From assembly GCF_030409945.1 (NCBI RefSeq), contig NZ_JAUFQV010000001.1:1-64000 (forward strand): a stretch of 64,000 bases of DNA, given 5' to 3'. Made by a program: the position numbers and the translations under genes. Positions 46,416-55,706 of the stretch are shown here, in pieces (within the stretch, counting starts at the first letter, position 1; each line of letters starts with the position of its first letter). The stretch is from Vibrio tapetis subsp. quintayensis (GTDB taxonomy: Bacteria; Pseudomonadota; Gammaproteobacteria; Enterobacterales; Vibrionaceae). The notes beneath the pieces are model-generated. The model was given only the letters and a program-made list of their open reading frames with translations, had not been told where the DNA came from and searched no databases.

Positions 46416-47379
46416 TCGCCTCCCCTTTCCCGCGCTTACGAGCGCTTCTGTGGTTGCTAGCAGCTTACCAAGCCATGTTCGCGTCGTTGAAATGGGCGCT
46501 CGAGATGGTTTGCAAAACGAAGCCAAAGTCAGCGCTGAAACCAAAATCGCTTTGATCAATCAACTTTCAGCCACCGGGTTAACCCATATCGAAGCTGGCT
46601 CATTTGTTTCTCCCAAATGGGTGCCACAAATGGCAGACTCTTATCAAATACTGCAACGCATACATCGAACGCCCAATGTGGTTTATTCTGCATTGACACC
46701 CAATTTACAAGGGCTAGAAAAAGCCATTGTTGCAGGAGTAGATCAAGTAGCCATATTTGGCTCCGCTTCTGAAGGGTTTTGCCAACACAATATTAATTGC
46801 TCGATTACCGAAAGTTTTGAACGCTTTATTCCACTCATTAAGCGAGCCAGTCAACTCAACATCCCGGTTCGTGGTTATTTGTCCTGCGTGATGGACTGCC
46901 CTTACGATGGCGCAACCGAGCCTAAACAAGTCGCACAGATTGCAAAGGAGATGATTGATCTTGGTTGCTTTGAGGTTTCCCTCGGCGACACCATAGGAAC
47001 CGGAACCCCAGTCCGTACCGCTAAAATGTTAGAAGCCGTTTTGTCTCAAATACCAAACCAAAACATCGCGGTTCATTTTCATGATACTTGGGGCCAAGCT
47101 CTAGCCAATATATATCAGTCACTACTCATGGGTATTGAGGTGATCGACAGCAGTGTTGCAGGATTGGGAGGTTGCCCGTACGCACAGGGAGCAGCAGGAA
47201 ACGTAGCGACCGAAGATGTACTGTATTTGTGCCATGAGCTTGGCATACACACGGGAGTCGACTTGATGGAAGTCGCGAAAGCGGGTTGGGAAATAAGCCA
47301 GCGACTAAACCGTCAACCCAGTTCAAAAGTCTCGTTAGCTCTTTACGCACGTTCTGTATCCAAGACGAAATCTAAATGA
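46408..47379 (+). CDS. liuE: Hydroxymethylglutaryl-CoA lyase
   Basis: 323 residues from ATG 46408 (overlap with liuC); the frame is open earlier but only within liuC. TIM barrel with VEMGARDGLQNE (catalytic Arg-Asp), HFHDTWGQALAN (metal His) and AGLGGCPYAQGAAGNVATEDV (catalytic Cys). Cleaves HMG-CoA to acetyl-CoA and acetoacetate. In liu operons of related bacteria liuD normally lies between liuC and this gene. Confidence 0.95.
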   Translation: MSNRLPFPALTSASVVASSLPSHVRVVEMGARDGLQNEAKVSAETKIALINQLSATGLTHIEAGSFVSPKWVPQMADSYQILQRIHRTPNVVYSALTPNLQGLEKAIVAGVDQVAIFGSASEGFCQHNINCSITESFERFIPLIKRASQLNIPVRGYLSCVMDCPYDGATEPKQVAQIAKEMIDLGCFEVSLGDTIGTGTPVRTAKMLEAVLSQIPNQNIAVHFHDTWGQALANIYQSLLMGIEVIDSSVAGLGGCPYAQGAAGNVATEDVLYLCHELGIHTGVDLMEVAKAGWEISQRLNRQPSSKVSLALYARSVSKTKSK

Positions 47380-47445
47380 GACAGGCACGTTATACGCTAG
47401 GCAGATTTATACCGGACAGACACCATAAAATTAAAGGAACTGACA

Positions 47446-47829
47446 ATGTTTGAATGCGCCATCAAACCACGCTTTACCGATACTGACGCATTAGGCCACA
47501 TCAGTAATACCGCATTTCCTATTTGGTTCGAGCACGCCAGAACGCCGATATTCGAAATTTTTCACCCTAGCCTAGACCTAAAAACCTGGCCTTTGATCAT
47601 CGCTCGAATTGAGGTTGATTTAAAAGCGCAGTCTTATTGGAACAAACCCGTTGAGATACGCACCACGATAGGAAAACTCGGCAACTCTTCTTGCCAAGTT
47701 GTACACACCGCGTGGCAAGACGGTATTGAGGTGGCATCTGGGATAGCGGTGCTCATTTACTTTGACTACAAAAGCAAAACGTCTATTGCCATACCTGACC
47801 AAATCCGTACTGAATTATTGGCTGTTTGA
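47446..47829 (+). CDS. Hot-dog acyl-CoA thioesterase (YbgC/FadM-like)
   Basis: 127 residues. RFTDTDALGHISNTAFPIWFEHART carries the 4HBT-type catalytic Asp and the following His/Asn. AAAGGAACT ribosome site; 66 bp after liuE with no terminator seen between, so it may be the last gene of the liu operon. It could recycle CoA from stalled acyl-CoA intermediates (inference). Confidence 0.85.
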   Translation: MFECAIKPRFTDTDALGHISNTAFPIWFEHARTPIFEIFHPSLDLKTWPLIIARIEVDLKAQSYWNKPVEIRTTIGKLGNSSCQVVHTAWQDGIEVASGIAVLIYFDYKSKTSIAIPDQIRTELLAV

Positions 47830-47837
47830 TGATCAAC

Positions 47838-48062
47838 TCATTCAGCTTCAGTTTTGTCTTCATCTTCACTTTTAACCGCGTAATAAACACTACCGACGCT
47901 CAACATTAATAGGATGAGCGGAATGGCTGCTGCGGTAGCCTCAGTCCATGGGAGATCGGCAAAACTTTTGGCTAAAATTAGGTGACCGAAGATCACTAAA
48001 AAGGCACCTACAATCGTGACCGCAAGAAGCCTTAGTTCATGTTTAGTTTTTGTCGTTTTCAT
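47838..48062 (-). CDS. Small membrane protein
   Basis: 74 residues from ATG 48062 (MKTTKTKHELRLLAVTIVG); an in-frame ATG at 48107 is also possible and neither has a clear ribosome site. Two membrane helices (about 10-32 and 45-62) and a Lys/Glu/Asp-rich tail. Convergent with the thioesterase gene. No family recognised. Confidence 0.55.
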   Translation of the reverse strand: MKTTKTKHELRLLAVTIVGAFLVIFGHLILAKSFADLPWTEATAAAIPLILLMLSVGSVYYAVKSEDEDKTEAE

Positions 48063-48159
48063 CAAAAGAACCCAATTTATGAATGAGTTCCCATTGCAAC
48101 ACGCCATTAACTGTTACGCATAGAACAGATTTAACGATAAAAAACAGAACAGTTTAACT

Positions 48160-48843
48160 TTATGCATGGCCTAGCAACCTGAAATTCCAGTTTTCAACCT
48201 GATTGGTCTCTAAACGAATCAATACTTTACTCATCCAACTGTCTGACAGTCTGCTCTGCTGTTTCAGCATTTCTAAACCATCTTTGTTTAAAGGGTCACC
48301 AAAAAAGGCATCGCATACTTCACGTATAGACATGGCGCGTTCTGGGCGATCTATCAAGTTTAAAGGGGTATTTTTACTTACTTTACCCGGAGTGATAACA
48401 CGGTATAACCAGCCACAACGGCTAATGTCTTGCATACCAACCGACAAACCATCAACACCCCAGCGTTTATTCAGCTTAAAGCATGGTGAGCGCGGCTGGC
48501 TCACTTCAATAACCGCCTCGCCCCATTGATAGCGATCACCAATGCATACCGTGTCTTCAGTCATACCGATAGAACTCAAGTTTTCCCCCATACCGGGAGC
48601 CGACCAGTTCATATCGTCACCATACTTTTGTTTCCAGTAAGCATAATGTTCAGCTGGGTATTGATGTAAAGCACGCTCGACACCACCATGGTGCTTCTTA
48701 TCGGCACATTCATCACCGTCTAGGCCCAACGCTGACAAAAACACGTCACCCTCAATTGTGCTTTTGTCTATTGCTGTTTCTAAGCCATGGCTCTGTTGGA
48801 TTTTTCCACGGTAAATTCCGTTTAGGTAAATTTGCTTTGTCAT
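48160..48843 (-). CDS. yiiM: MOSC-domain protein, YiiM-like
   Basis: 227 residues from ATG 48843 (CGGAGA upstream). MOSC core: GDECADKKHHGGVERALHQYP, the GMGENLSSIGM block, and the conserved sulfur-carrying Cys in VSQPRSPCFKLNKRW. YiiM proteins use the molybdenum cofactor to reduce N-hydroxylated compounds such as 6-hydroxylaminopurine (family knowledge). Single gene. Confidence 0.87.
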   Translation of the reverse strand: MTKQIYLNGIYRGKIQQSHGLETAIDKSTIEGDVFLSALGLDGDECADKKHHGGVERALHQYPAEHYAYWKQKYGDDMNWSAPGMGENLSSIGMTEDTVCIGDRYQWGEAVIEVSQPRSPCFKLNKRWGVDGLSVGMQDISRCGWLYRVITPGKVSKNTPLNLIDRPERAMSIREVCDAFFGDPLNKDGLEMLKQQSRLSDSWMSKVLIRLETNQVENWNFRLLGHA

Positions 48844-48909
48844 GTTCAATCTCCGTTTTGCAGAACCCTAGCAATTTTAGTTACCTAGGTAAACCGGCAC
48901 AGGGATAAT

Positions 48910-50340
48910 TTATAAAATACTCATATTGTACGCCACTTGAGCAAGTCGCTTTATTGCTTCCAGAACCTTGCCTTCACATAAGTAAGAATAATTAACTCGA
49001 ATATGTCTTGTGTGGTTTTTCTGGCTACTGAACAGTGTGCCTGGCGCGATAGCCACTTGTTCATTTAACGCGGCCTCGTAGAATGTTGAACAATCGAAAT
49101 CGTTACCAAACTCTAACCAAAAGAAGTAACCGCCACTTGGGTCAGTAATGCGAACTGACGGTGGAAAGTACTTTTTAATGGCATTCCGCATCTGATTTTT
49201 GCGCTGCTCTAACGTTCGTCGAAGCTTTCTTAAGTGAGCATCGTAAGCGCCGTATTGCAGATAATGGCTTATTCCTAACTGTATTGGCACGCTGGTCGAT
49301 AACGTCGACATTAGCTGTAACCTTTGTATCGATACACTCCTTGGCCCCGCAACGACCCAACCTAAACGGAACCCAGGAGACAAACACTTAGAAAAGGAAC
49401 CACACAACATCACATTATGATGCTCATCATAGGCTTTAGCTGGCTTAGGTTTTTCTGCATCAAAATACAGCTCGGAGTACACATCGTCTTCTATCATGGG
49501 GACGTTGTGTTTGTTTAGTATCTTGACTAAAGCTTGTTTATTCGGCTCTGACATGCAGTAACCCAATGGATTTTGGAAATTAGTCATTAGCCAACAAGCT
49601 TTGATTGGCAACTCAGTGAACGCCTGATCGAGAGACGATATATCAATACCTTTAGTTGGGTGAGTAGTAATCTCGACCGCTTTCAAGTTAAGTCGCTCTA
49701 TCGCCTGCAACGCTCCATAAAAAGCAGGGCTTTCTATCGCCACGAGATCGCCCGGTTTGGTCACCGCTTGCAAGCTCAAATTTAAGGCTTCCATCGCACC
49801 AGACGTAATCACAATGTCTTCAGGAGAAACACTTAACCCCTGCTGAGAATAGCGTTGAGCGATGGTCCGCCGCAAACTGTCACTGCCCGGCGGCATGTTC
49901 AGTATGGCGCTATTTTCCGGCATTTTTCGACTGGCGCTGGCTAAATTTCTCGCCAACGTTTGTTGCGGAAAAAGAGAGGGGTCAGGAAAGGCAGAGCCTA
50001 GTGGGATGACATCGGGTTGCTGGTTTTTCTTTAAGACACCAAACAACAAATCGTTAATATTAACGTCACGGACTTTAGGTGAAACAACCGATGTAGAAAC
50101 AGGCTCAGACTGTGAAGCAATCAAATCTTCTATTTGTGGAGCAACAAAGTAACCAGATTGAGGCTTGGCTACCACCCATCCTTGGCTTTCCAGTAATTGA
50201 TAACTCTGTAATACGGTAGAAATGCTATAGCCTGTGCTCTTACAGCTCGCTCTTACAGACGGGATTTTGTCGCCAGAACGCCACACTTTTTGCGTGATCT
50301 GTCGCTTTAGATCTTTAGCCAGTCGTTCGTAACGCGTCAT
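48910..50340 (-). CDS. MocR/PdxR-type regulator (GntR HTH + aminotransferase fold)
   Basis: 476 residues from ATG 50340 (GGAAGA 8 nt upstream). GntR winged helix at 1-70 (IPSVRASCKSTGYSISTVLQSYQLLESQGWV), linker, then a fold-type I aminotransferase domain with PLP Lys in CGSFSKCLSPGFRLGWV and YSELYFD. Such regulators control the divergent gene, here the EamA exporter at 50594, and often also themselves. The effector is probably an amino acid or vitamin-B6-linked compound. Confidence 0.9.
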   Translation of the reverse strand: MTRYERLAKDLKRQITQKVWRSGDKIPSVRASCKSTGYSISTVLQSYQLLESQGWVVAKPQSGYFVAPQIEDLIASQSEPVSTSVVSPKVRDVNINDLLFGVLKKNQQPDVIPLGSAFPDPSLFPQQTLARNLASASRKMPENSAILNMPPGSDSLRRTIAQRYSQQGLSVSPEDIVITSGAMEALNLSLQAVTKPGDLVAIESPAFYGALQAIERLNLKAVEITTHPTKGIDISSLDQAFTELPIKACWLMTNFQNPLGYCMSEPNKQALVKILNKHNVPMIEDDVYSELYFDAEKPKPAKAYDEHHNVMLCGSFSKCLSPGFRLGWVVAGPRSVSIQRLQLMSTLSTSVPIQLGISHYLQYGAYDAHLRKLRRTLEQRKNQMRNAIKKYFPPSVRITDPSGGYFFWLEFGNDFDCSTFYEAALNEQVAIAPGTLFSSQKNHTRHIRVNYSYLCEGKVLEAIKRLAQVAYNMSIL

Positions 50341-50522
50341 TAAAATGTCTTCCACCATTCCTTGGCCGAACACTGTATCACCAGATGTAGTCCAGTGGAA
50401 ATTCAGCACAAAAGCGTTTGAGTTGTCGCTTAATCACCGATTTAACTATTGTCCGAATACGTACAGAACCACGCTCAAGGTTGCTATTTTTTGGTTTGGG
50501 CGTATGCTTCCGCGACATCCAT

Positions 50523-50554
50523 ATTAGGCGTAAACTCCTTCACTTATGCCTAAT
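50523..50554. promoter_or_regulatory. Inverted repeat, likely MocR-regulator operator
   Basis: ATTAGGCGTAA (50523-50533) and TTATGCCTAAT (50544-50554) are 10/11 symmetric, with half-site starts 21 bp apart (two helical turns), 40 bp before the EamA start. Confidence 0.55.
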
Positions 50555-50593
50555 GAGTGTTTGATAAGTCATTAACGATAAAAAGAGACAAAC

Positions 50594-51463
50594 ATGCGCG
50601 GAGAACTCTATCTATTTGTTGCAACCATTCTAGCCGCCATCGGCTGGATTGCATCCAAAATGGTGATTCAAGACGTACCGGGCGACACATTCATTGCCAC
50701 ACGGTTTTTGCTTGCAAGCTTGATTCTTTTGCCTTTTTGCTATAAATCCATCATTAAGTTAGGTCTAAAGAGAATCGCAGCGTCTTGTGGCGTTGGCCTA
50801 TTTTTGGCGATCTCACTGCAGGTATGGATTTACGCCTTATCAATAAGTGAGGGGTTGTCTGAAGGCGCATTCATTATGGCGCTAGCGATGATCATTGCTC
50901 CAATGACTGCGTGGGTACTATTCCGCAGCAGACCAAATCGCTCATTTTGGTTTGCTTTACCAATCAGTATTCTCGGCATGGCTTTGCTTACGTTAGGCAA
51001 TGGTTGGCATATAGAAGAAAGCCAATTATTTTTTCTGCTTGCGTCAGCCCTGCTCTCTGTCCATTTTGTATTAAACAAAAGAGTCAGTGCCAGCGTAAAA
51101 CCGTTAGTGACCATCACCTTGCAGTTGTTTACGGTAGGCGCAGCGGGCACCGTTTTCGCACTGCTTAGTACCACAGCTGAATTTGAGATCACCAATCAAA
51201 CCATTTTTTGGTTCACGGTTTCAACCCTTGTCGCTACATCGATTCGCTATCTGTTTCAAACCATGGGGCAATTTACGGTCAAAATCGAAACGGCATCATT
51301 ATTAATGATTCTAGAACCCGTTTGGACCATGATCATGAGCTTTACCCTTCTAGGCGAACAACTAGACGCACAGAAGTTGATTGGCGGAAGCGTGATTTTA
51401 CTGTCTTTGTTTATTTACGTTCGTTTTACTCAAATTCAGAAAATACTTGGCTTTCGTTCTTAA
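50594..51463 (+). CDS. EamA/DMT-family transporter
   Basis: 289 residues, ten membrane helices in two EamA repeats (LYLFVATILAAIGWIASKMVI and the second half near 145-280, with the end LEPVWTMIMSFTLLGEQLDAQKLIGGSVILLSLF). Metabolite exporter, probably of an amino acid or related compound, controlled by the divergent MocR-type regulator. Start codon fixed by the divergent layout; AAAGAGACA upstream. Confidence 0.87.
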   Translation: MRGELYLFVATILAAIGWIASKMVIQDVPGDTFIATRFLLASLILLPFCYKSIIKLGLKRIAASCGVGLFLAISLQVWIYALSISEGLSEGAFIMALAMIIAPMTAWVLFRSRPNRSFWFALPISILGMALLTLGNGWHIEESQLFFLLASALLSVHFVLNKRVSASVKPLVTITLQLFTVGAAGTVFALLSTTAEFEITNQTIFWFTVSTLVATSIRYLFQTMGQFTVKIETASLLMILEPVWTMIMSFTLLGEQLDAQKLIGGSVILLSLFIYVRFTQIQKILGFRS

Positions 51464-51683
51464 ATTATATGAAACTTTTCCGGTACTCCTCTCGCGGAAA
51501 CACAAACTAAGTTGCCAATAACAGTGCAAGACACGCGGGAATATAAGGGCTAAGCTAACCACTATTGAAATCGATCGAATCACAACTTACGTCAAACTTC
51601 TAAGTGATTGCTTGTCCTACCATTAGACGCTATCTTAGCTGGTAGAATAAAAAATGTATTTTTAATGTCTGTTTGGAAAATGA

Positions 51684-52433
51684 ATGAAAACCCGTGATAA
51701 AATCATCTATGCAAGCCTAGAGCTGTTCAACAAGCTCGGTGAACGTTCCGTTACGACTAACCATATCGCGGCACACTTAGGAATAAGTCCGGGTAACCTT
51801 TACTATCACTTTCGAAATAAAGAAGACATCATTCATTCCATTTTTGAAGAATATATCTGTTACATGGATGAGTCATTTTTACCTGCATCTGAAGACACGT
51901 CCGCGGCAGAAACACTACGACAATATTGTGACCAGATATTCGATAGTATTTGGCGATTTCGTTTCTTTCACGCCAGCATGCCTGACATTCTACTTAAAGA
52001 CGAAAACCTGCATCAAAAATACTTAGGCGCCCATAAACAGCTTAGTGAACGAGCCCAAACCTCGCTGTATAGAATGAGAAAAGAGGGGGTTATCGCCATC
52101 GACGACGATGCTATCTATGACTTGGTGGAGCTGATGCGTTTGGTGGCCGGTTTCTGGCTAAGTTCTTGGATGGCGAATACTCGCAATCAAGAAATATCGC
52201 GTGCTGCAGTATATCAAGGCGTATTAAAAATGATTGCCTTAATGAGCCCATACGCCACCACAGAGGGCAAGCCTACCCTTGATGCTCTTAAAGCAAAATA
52301 CGAAGAATTGAGAATAAGTCACGAAGATCACACTCTAGATGCAGCGCAAGGCAAAGCACCGCTTAATTCATACCGTACCGACCAGCGTTCATTAGTACGA
52401 CGTTATGACGAACTATTTGGCAAAGAAGACTAA
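51684..52433 (+). CDS. TetR-family regulator
   Basis: 249 residues. N-terminal TetR HTH (KIIYASLELFNKLGERSVTTNHIAAHLGISPGNLYYHFRNKEDII) and a long C-terminal ligand domain ending in a charged extension (RTDQRSLVRRYDELFG), longer than the usual 190-210 residues. It has no divergent partner, and the next gene is convergent. Target unknown. Confidence 0.88.
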   Translation: MKTRDKIIYASLELFNKLGERSVTTNHIAAHLGISPGNLYYHFRNKEDIIHSIFEEYICYMDESFLPASEDTSAAETLRQYCDQIFDSIWRFRFFHASMPDILLKDENLHQKYLGAHKQLSERAQTSLYRMRKEGVIAIDDDAIYDLVELMRLVAGFWLSSWMANTRNQEISRAAVYQGVLKMIALMSPYATTEGKPTLDALKAKYEELRISHEDHTLDAAQGKAPLNSYRTDQRSLVRRYDELFGKED

Positions 52434-52456
52434 ATAGCAATAACTCGAATTGAATG

Positions 52457-52495
52457 AAAAGAGCCGATAATCTGATTGAGATTGTCGGCTCTTTT
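52457..52495. terminator. Bidirectional terminator between TetR and hypA
   Basis: AAAAGAGCCGATAATCT pairs with AGATTGTCGGCTCTTTT (one G-U), flanked by T-rich tails on both strands. It ends both the TetR gene and the hup/hyp operon. Confidence 0.88.
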
Positions 52496-52527
52496 TCTTT
52501 AGGTGAATTTATTGTTGTCTAGCATGA

Positions 52528-52869
52528 CTAACATGCAATGATTTCTTTTATCGTAAACTCTTTCCCTCCTAACAGCCCCCATTCCGCACTGTGACATTCT
52601 GGACAATGAGAGCGATTCTGAATCACGTTGAACACATGGTGGCATTGCTTGCACATCGCATTTGCAGGCAGAATTTCAATCTTCAATTTGGTCTTTTCAA
52701 ACGCCGTACCATCGACGGCGGCAGGGTAGCATTCTTCTATAAACCGAGGGATCATCGATGAGAGTTCTCCAATTTGCAAAACAATAGTGTCAACTTTAGT
52801 TACGCCGTTATTGCGTGCAAAATTGCTCACCGTTTTTACCACCTCAATTACCACTCCAAGTTCGTGCAT
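52528..52869 (-). CDS. hypA: Nickel metallochaperone HypA
   Basis: 113 residues. The N-terminal MHE (Met-His-Glu nickel-binding end, His2) is intact. The zinc domain has two Cys pairs, CKQC and CPEC. In hydrogenase maturation HypA hands Ni2+ to the target with HypB. AGGGGG ribosome site; last gene of the operon, 26 bp after the oxidoreductase. No hydrogenase genes are present, so its client is unknown here. Confidence 0.93.
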   Translation of the reverse strand: MHELGVVIEVVKTVSNFARNNGVTKVDTIVLQIGELSSMIPRFIEECYPAAVDGTAFEKTKLKIEILPANAMCKQCHHVFNVIQNRSHCPECHSAEWGLLGGKEFTIKEIIAC

Positions 52870-52895
52870 ACCCTAGCCCCCTCTGTTTATGACCT

Positions 52896-55703
52896 TTAAT
52901 TGCCCATAAAGAACATTGATTTAATCCGCTTAATCGGTTTATTAACCGCAATTCTTACTTTACGCTTTAAAGCATATTTAATGATGGTTTTCTTCGCATC
53001 ACGTAGGTCAACTCCCTCAGCGTCATAAGCCCTTACTAGTGATATAGCGTCAAACTTACATTGTGTAGTGCACGCCCCACAACCGACACACATAAACTCA
53101 TCTGCCGTTGCCACGCCACAGCCCAAACATCGCTGTGTTTCAACTTTAACTTGATCTTCCGTGAACGTGTCGCGTAGATCTTTAAATGTCGTTTTGGCTT
53201 TTGTCCCATCAACATGGTTGGTCATTTGCCGGTTACTATTGTCGTAACCCGCAAGATCTAGGCTTTGTTTATCAAAGGAGCGATAGTTTCGGTTAATACG
53301 CCCGAGTACTAAGCTTTGTCCATTTTGAACAAAACGATGAATCGAAATCGCGCCCTCTTTACCCTGCGCAATAGCATCTATCGCGAACCTTGGGCCGGTT
53401 AACGCATCCCCGCCAACAAACACGTCAAGTTCATCACTTTGGTAGGTTGTGGCGTCCGCTTGCATGGTTTGGTTTGGGTTGAGTTTGATCATACTGTCAT
53501 TCAAAAGCCCTCCCCAATCCATTGCCTGACCAACTGAAATCAGCACATGCTCGGCCTCCACTATTTTGGTTTCACTTTCATCAAAAATCGGGCTGAACTT
53601 TCCTGTTTCATCCAATACCGATAAACACTTTTTGAATTCGACCGCTACAACGCGACCGGACTCTGAAATGATTCGAGCTGGTCCCCATCCATTACTAATG
53701 CCGATGTCTTCCTCAAGCGCCTCATCTATTTCCTCTTGGTGAGCAGGCATCTGTTGTCTTGATTCCAGACAGAACATTTCTACGCTGTTACTGACGCTAG
53801 CACTATTACTGCCCAAACGCGTTGCCGTTCTCGCCACATCAATTGCAACGTTACCGCCACCAATCACAATTACGTGGCCGGTTAATTGTTTACTGTTGCC
53901 TAAGTTCACTTCACGTAAAAAATCGACCCCCGTTGTAACGCCAACGCTGTGCTCGCCGTCAATCCCTAGTGAGCGCCCGGCTTGTGCACCAATCGCCATG
54001 TAAAATGCTTGATAGCCTTGCTCTCTGAGATCGCTAAGACTGAGTTCTTTACCAATTTCGACACCGGTTTCAAAATTGACACCAAGCTCCCGGAGCACAT
54101 CAATTTCTGCATTGATGACCTCTTTTTCTAAGCGATAAGATGGAATTCCAAGCGCAAGCATTCCGCCGAGTACTTTTTGCTTTTCGAACACTGTGACAGC
54201 GTAACCCTCAACAGCAAGATAATACGCGCATGACAAGCCAGCAGGCCCACCGCCGACGATGGCTATTTTCTTATCAAAGCTGTTTTTACGGCTTGGTACA
54301 AAACGCGTCTTCGCATCGAGATCTTGTTGCGCAATGAATTTTTTAATGTCGTCGATGGCGACGGGGTCATCGATATCACCACGAGTACAGTCCGACTCAC
54401 ACTTTTTAGGACAGATACGTCCACAAACCGCAGGGAACGGATTTTCGTGTTTAATGAGTTCTAGTGCTTCCGTGTATTTTCCTTGGGAAGCGAGTTTGAT
54501 ATAGCCTTGAATACCAATATGTGCAGGGCATTCCGCCTTGCAGGGGCTTGTTCCCCCCTCAACCACCACCGCTTTATTGGTTCGATAATCAGGGTTCCAT
54601 TTGTCGACCCCCCACTCGGTATCGTAAGGCAGTTCGGTTCGCTGCTGCCCATTGGAACTTAGGTGTGTGTCCGGTGAATTCAAGTGTGTGTCCGATGAAG
54701 TGCAGAGCTTGTGGCCCAGTTTTAGTGCGTTGGTTGGGCAGGCTTCGACACACTCGCCGCATGCAACGCACTTTTCTCGGTCAATTTTCACAATGTAGTT
54801 AGAACGTACCATGTCTGGGTTTTGCCACTGTTCAGCTAACCTCAGTGCAAAACAACCGCAACCACAGCAGTTACAAATTGCGTGCGTTTTTCCTGAGCCG
54901 TCCAAATTCGGAATACTGTGCATCAGCCCGTTGTCTTCCGCTTTTTTAATGACCTCGAGCGCTTCGTCTCGTGTAATTTTTCTACCACGACCTGTGCGCA
55001 CGTAATACTCAGCAGCGTGGCCCATTTGGATGCACATTTCTTCTTTTAGATGCCCGCAACCTTCCCCCATCGCTTCTCTTGACGTTCTACAGGCGCAATC
55101 AGAAATAGAGAAAGTGTCATTATCATTTAGGTACTTCGATACTTCTTCGTATGAAACCGTTTTGGTGTCGCCGTCTATCGAGGTTTCAATAGGAATTACC
55201 CGCATCGGCCCTGAACCCACAGGGATGTTACCCGCTGCCAATGGGCCTTTTTTCTTACCAAACTCATCAAAAGCGGCACCTAATTGTGGAAACTTCTGAA
55301 TCAGATCTTTGTTATTGACGATCATTTCCATGTGGCCGGGAACCCACACATCTAACCAGTACTTATCTACCCCATCTTTTTCATTGACGAAAGCAGTACC
55401 CGCCACAGCCGACTGCCACAACAGTACTTCAGTTTCTTCGACCGTGCGACCACACAACTTGGCCACTTCAGCTGCACTTCTAGGCTCACGCAATGCCAAG
55501 CAAAGTGTTACCTCTGCCATATCTTCTGTAAGAATTGGCTCCAGTATTTTGTACTCCGGATCATCGATTGTTATGCCCGATTTTGAACCTCGCTTTGTCC
55601 GGCTGATCTTGTTCGCCAGATCAAGTACTTTGTCTTTCACTACTCGCTGTTTAGGCAGCGCATCCACATCATGATTTGTTAACTTGGTTTTATCTTCCGA
55701 CAT
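52896..55703 (-). CDS. Multi-[Fe-S] FAD/NAD(P) oxidoreductase (GltD/NfnB-like with added ferredoxin domains)
   Basis: 935 residues. (1) 50-300: N-terminal domain with Cys at 203, 205, 216, 224 and the cluster CNCCGCGC (277-284). (2) 2x[4Fe-4S] ferredoxin motif beginning CVACGECVEACP (312-322). (3) 380-445: GltD-type Cys domain (388, 392, 427, 431, 435, 439). (4) FAD site GGGPAG (484-489) and NAD(P) site GGGNVA (615-620), with GGDALTGPRFAIDAIAQGK at 764-782 near the end of the flavin fold. (5) C-terminal ferredoxin motif (Cys 859, 862, 872, 875, 878, 882). It should move electrons between NAD(P)H and a low-potential partner in the cytosol. Such proteins are commoner in anaerobes. Residues 337-348 carry a repeat-derived insert (see findings). 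Confidence 0.87.
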   Translation of the reverse strand: MSEDKTKLTNHDVDALPKQRVVKDKVLDLANKISRTKRGSKSGITIDDPEYKILEPILTEDMAEVTLCLALREPRSAAEVAKLCGRTVEETEVLLWQSAVAGTAFVNEKDGVDKYWLDVWVPGHMEMIVNNKDLIQKFPQLGAAFDEFGKKKGPLAAGNIPVGSGPMRVIPIETSIDGDTKTVSYEEVSKYLNDNDTFSISDCACRTSREAMGEGCGHLKEEMCIQMGHAAEYYVRTGRGRKITRDEALEVIKKAEDNGLMHSIPNLDGSGKTHAICNCCGCGCFALRLAEQWQNPDMVRSNYIVKIDREKCVACGECVEACPTNALKLGHKLCTSSDTHLNSPDTHLSSNGQQRTELPYDTEWGVDKWNPDYRTNKAVVVEGGTSPCKAECPAHIGIQGYIKLASQGKYTEALELIKHENPFPAVCGRICPKKCESDCTRGDIDDPVAIDDIKKFIAQQDLDAKTRFVPSRKNSFDKKIAIVGGGPAGLSCAYYLAVEGYAVTVFEKQKVLGGMLALGIPSYRLEKEVINAEIDVLRELGVNFETGVEIGKELSLSDLREQGYQAFYMAIGAQAGRSLGIDGEHSVGVTTGVDFLREVNLGNSKQLTGHVIVIGGGNVAIDVARTATRLGSNSASVSNSVEMFCLESRQQMPAHQEEIDEALEEDIGISNGWGPARIISESGRVVAVEFKKCLSVLDETGKFSPIFDESETKIVEAEHVLISVGQAMDWGGLLNDSMIKLNPNQTMQADATTYQSDELDVFVGGDALTGPRFAIDAIAQGKEGAISIHRFVQNGQSLVLGRINRNYRSFDKQSLDLAGYDNSNRQMTNHVDGTKAKTTFKDLRDTFTEDQVKVETQRCLGCGVATADEFMCVGCGACTTQCKFDAISLVRAYDAEGVDLRDAKKTIIKYALKRKVRIAVNKPIKRIKSMFFMGN
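54662..54693 (-). repeat. Two direct copies of GTGTGTGTCC inside the oxidoreductase gene
   Basis: GGTGTGTGTCC (54662-54672) and AGTGTGTGTCC (54683-54693), 21 bp apart, encoding two in-frame DTHL units (SDTHLNSPDTHLSS). The same GGTGTGTGTCC forms the ends of the RAYT element at 33.6-34.9 kb. Confidence 0.75.
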
Positions 55704-55706
55704 AGC

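Noticed and set aside
52896..55703. Calling the flavoprotein a glutamate synthase small subunit
   Set aside because: Only the central third is GltD-like; the added N- and C-terminal FeS domains and hyp neighbours make that role unlikely.
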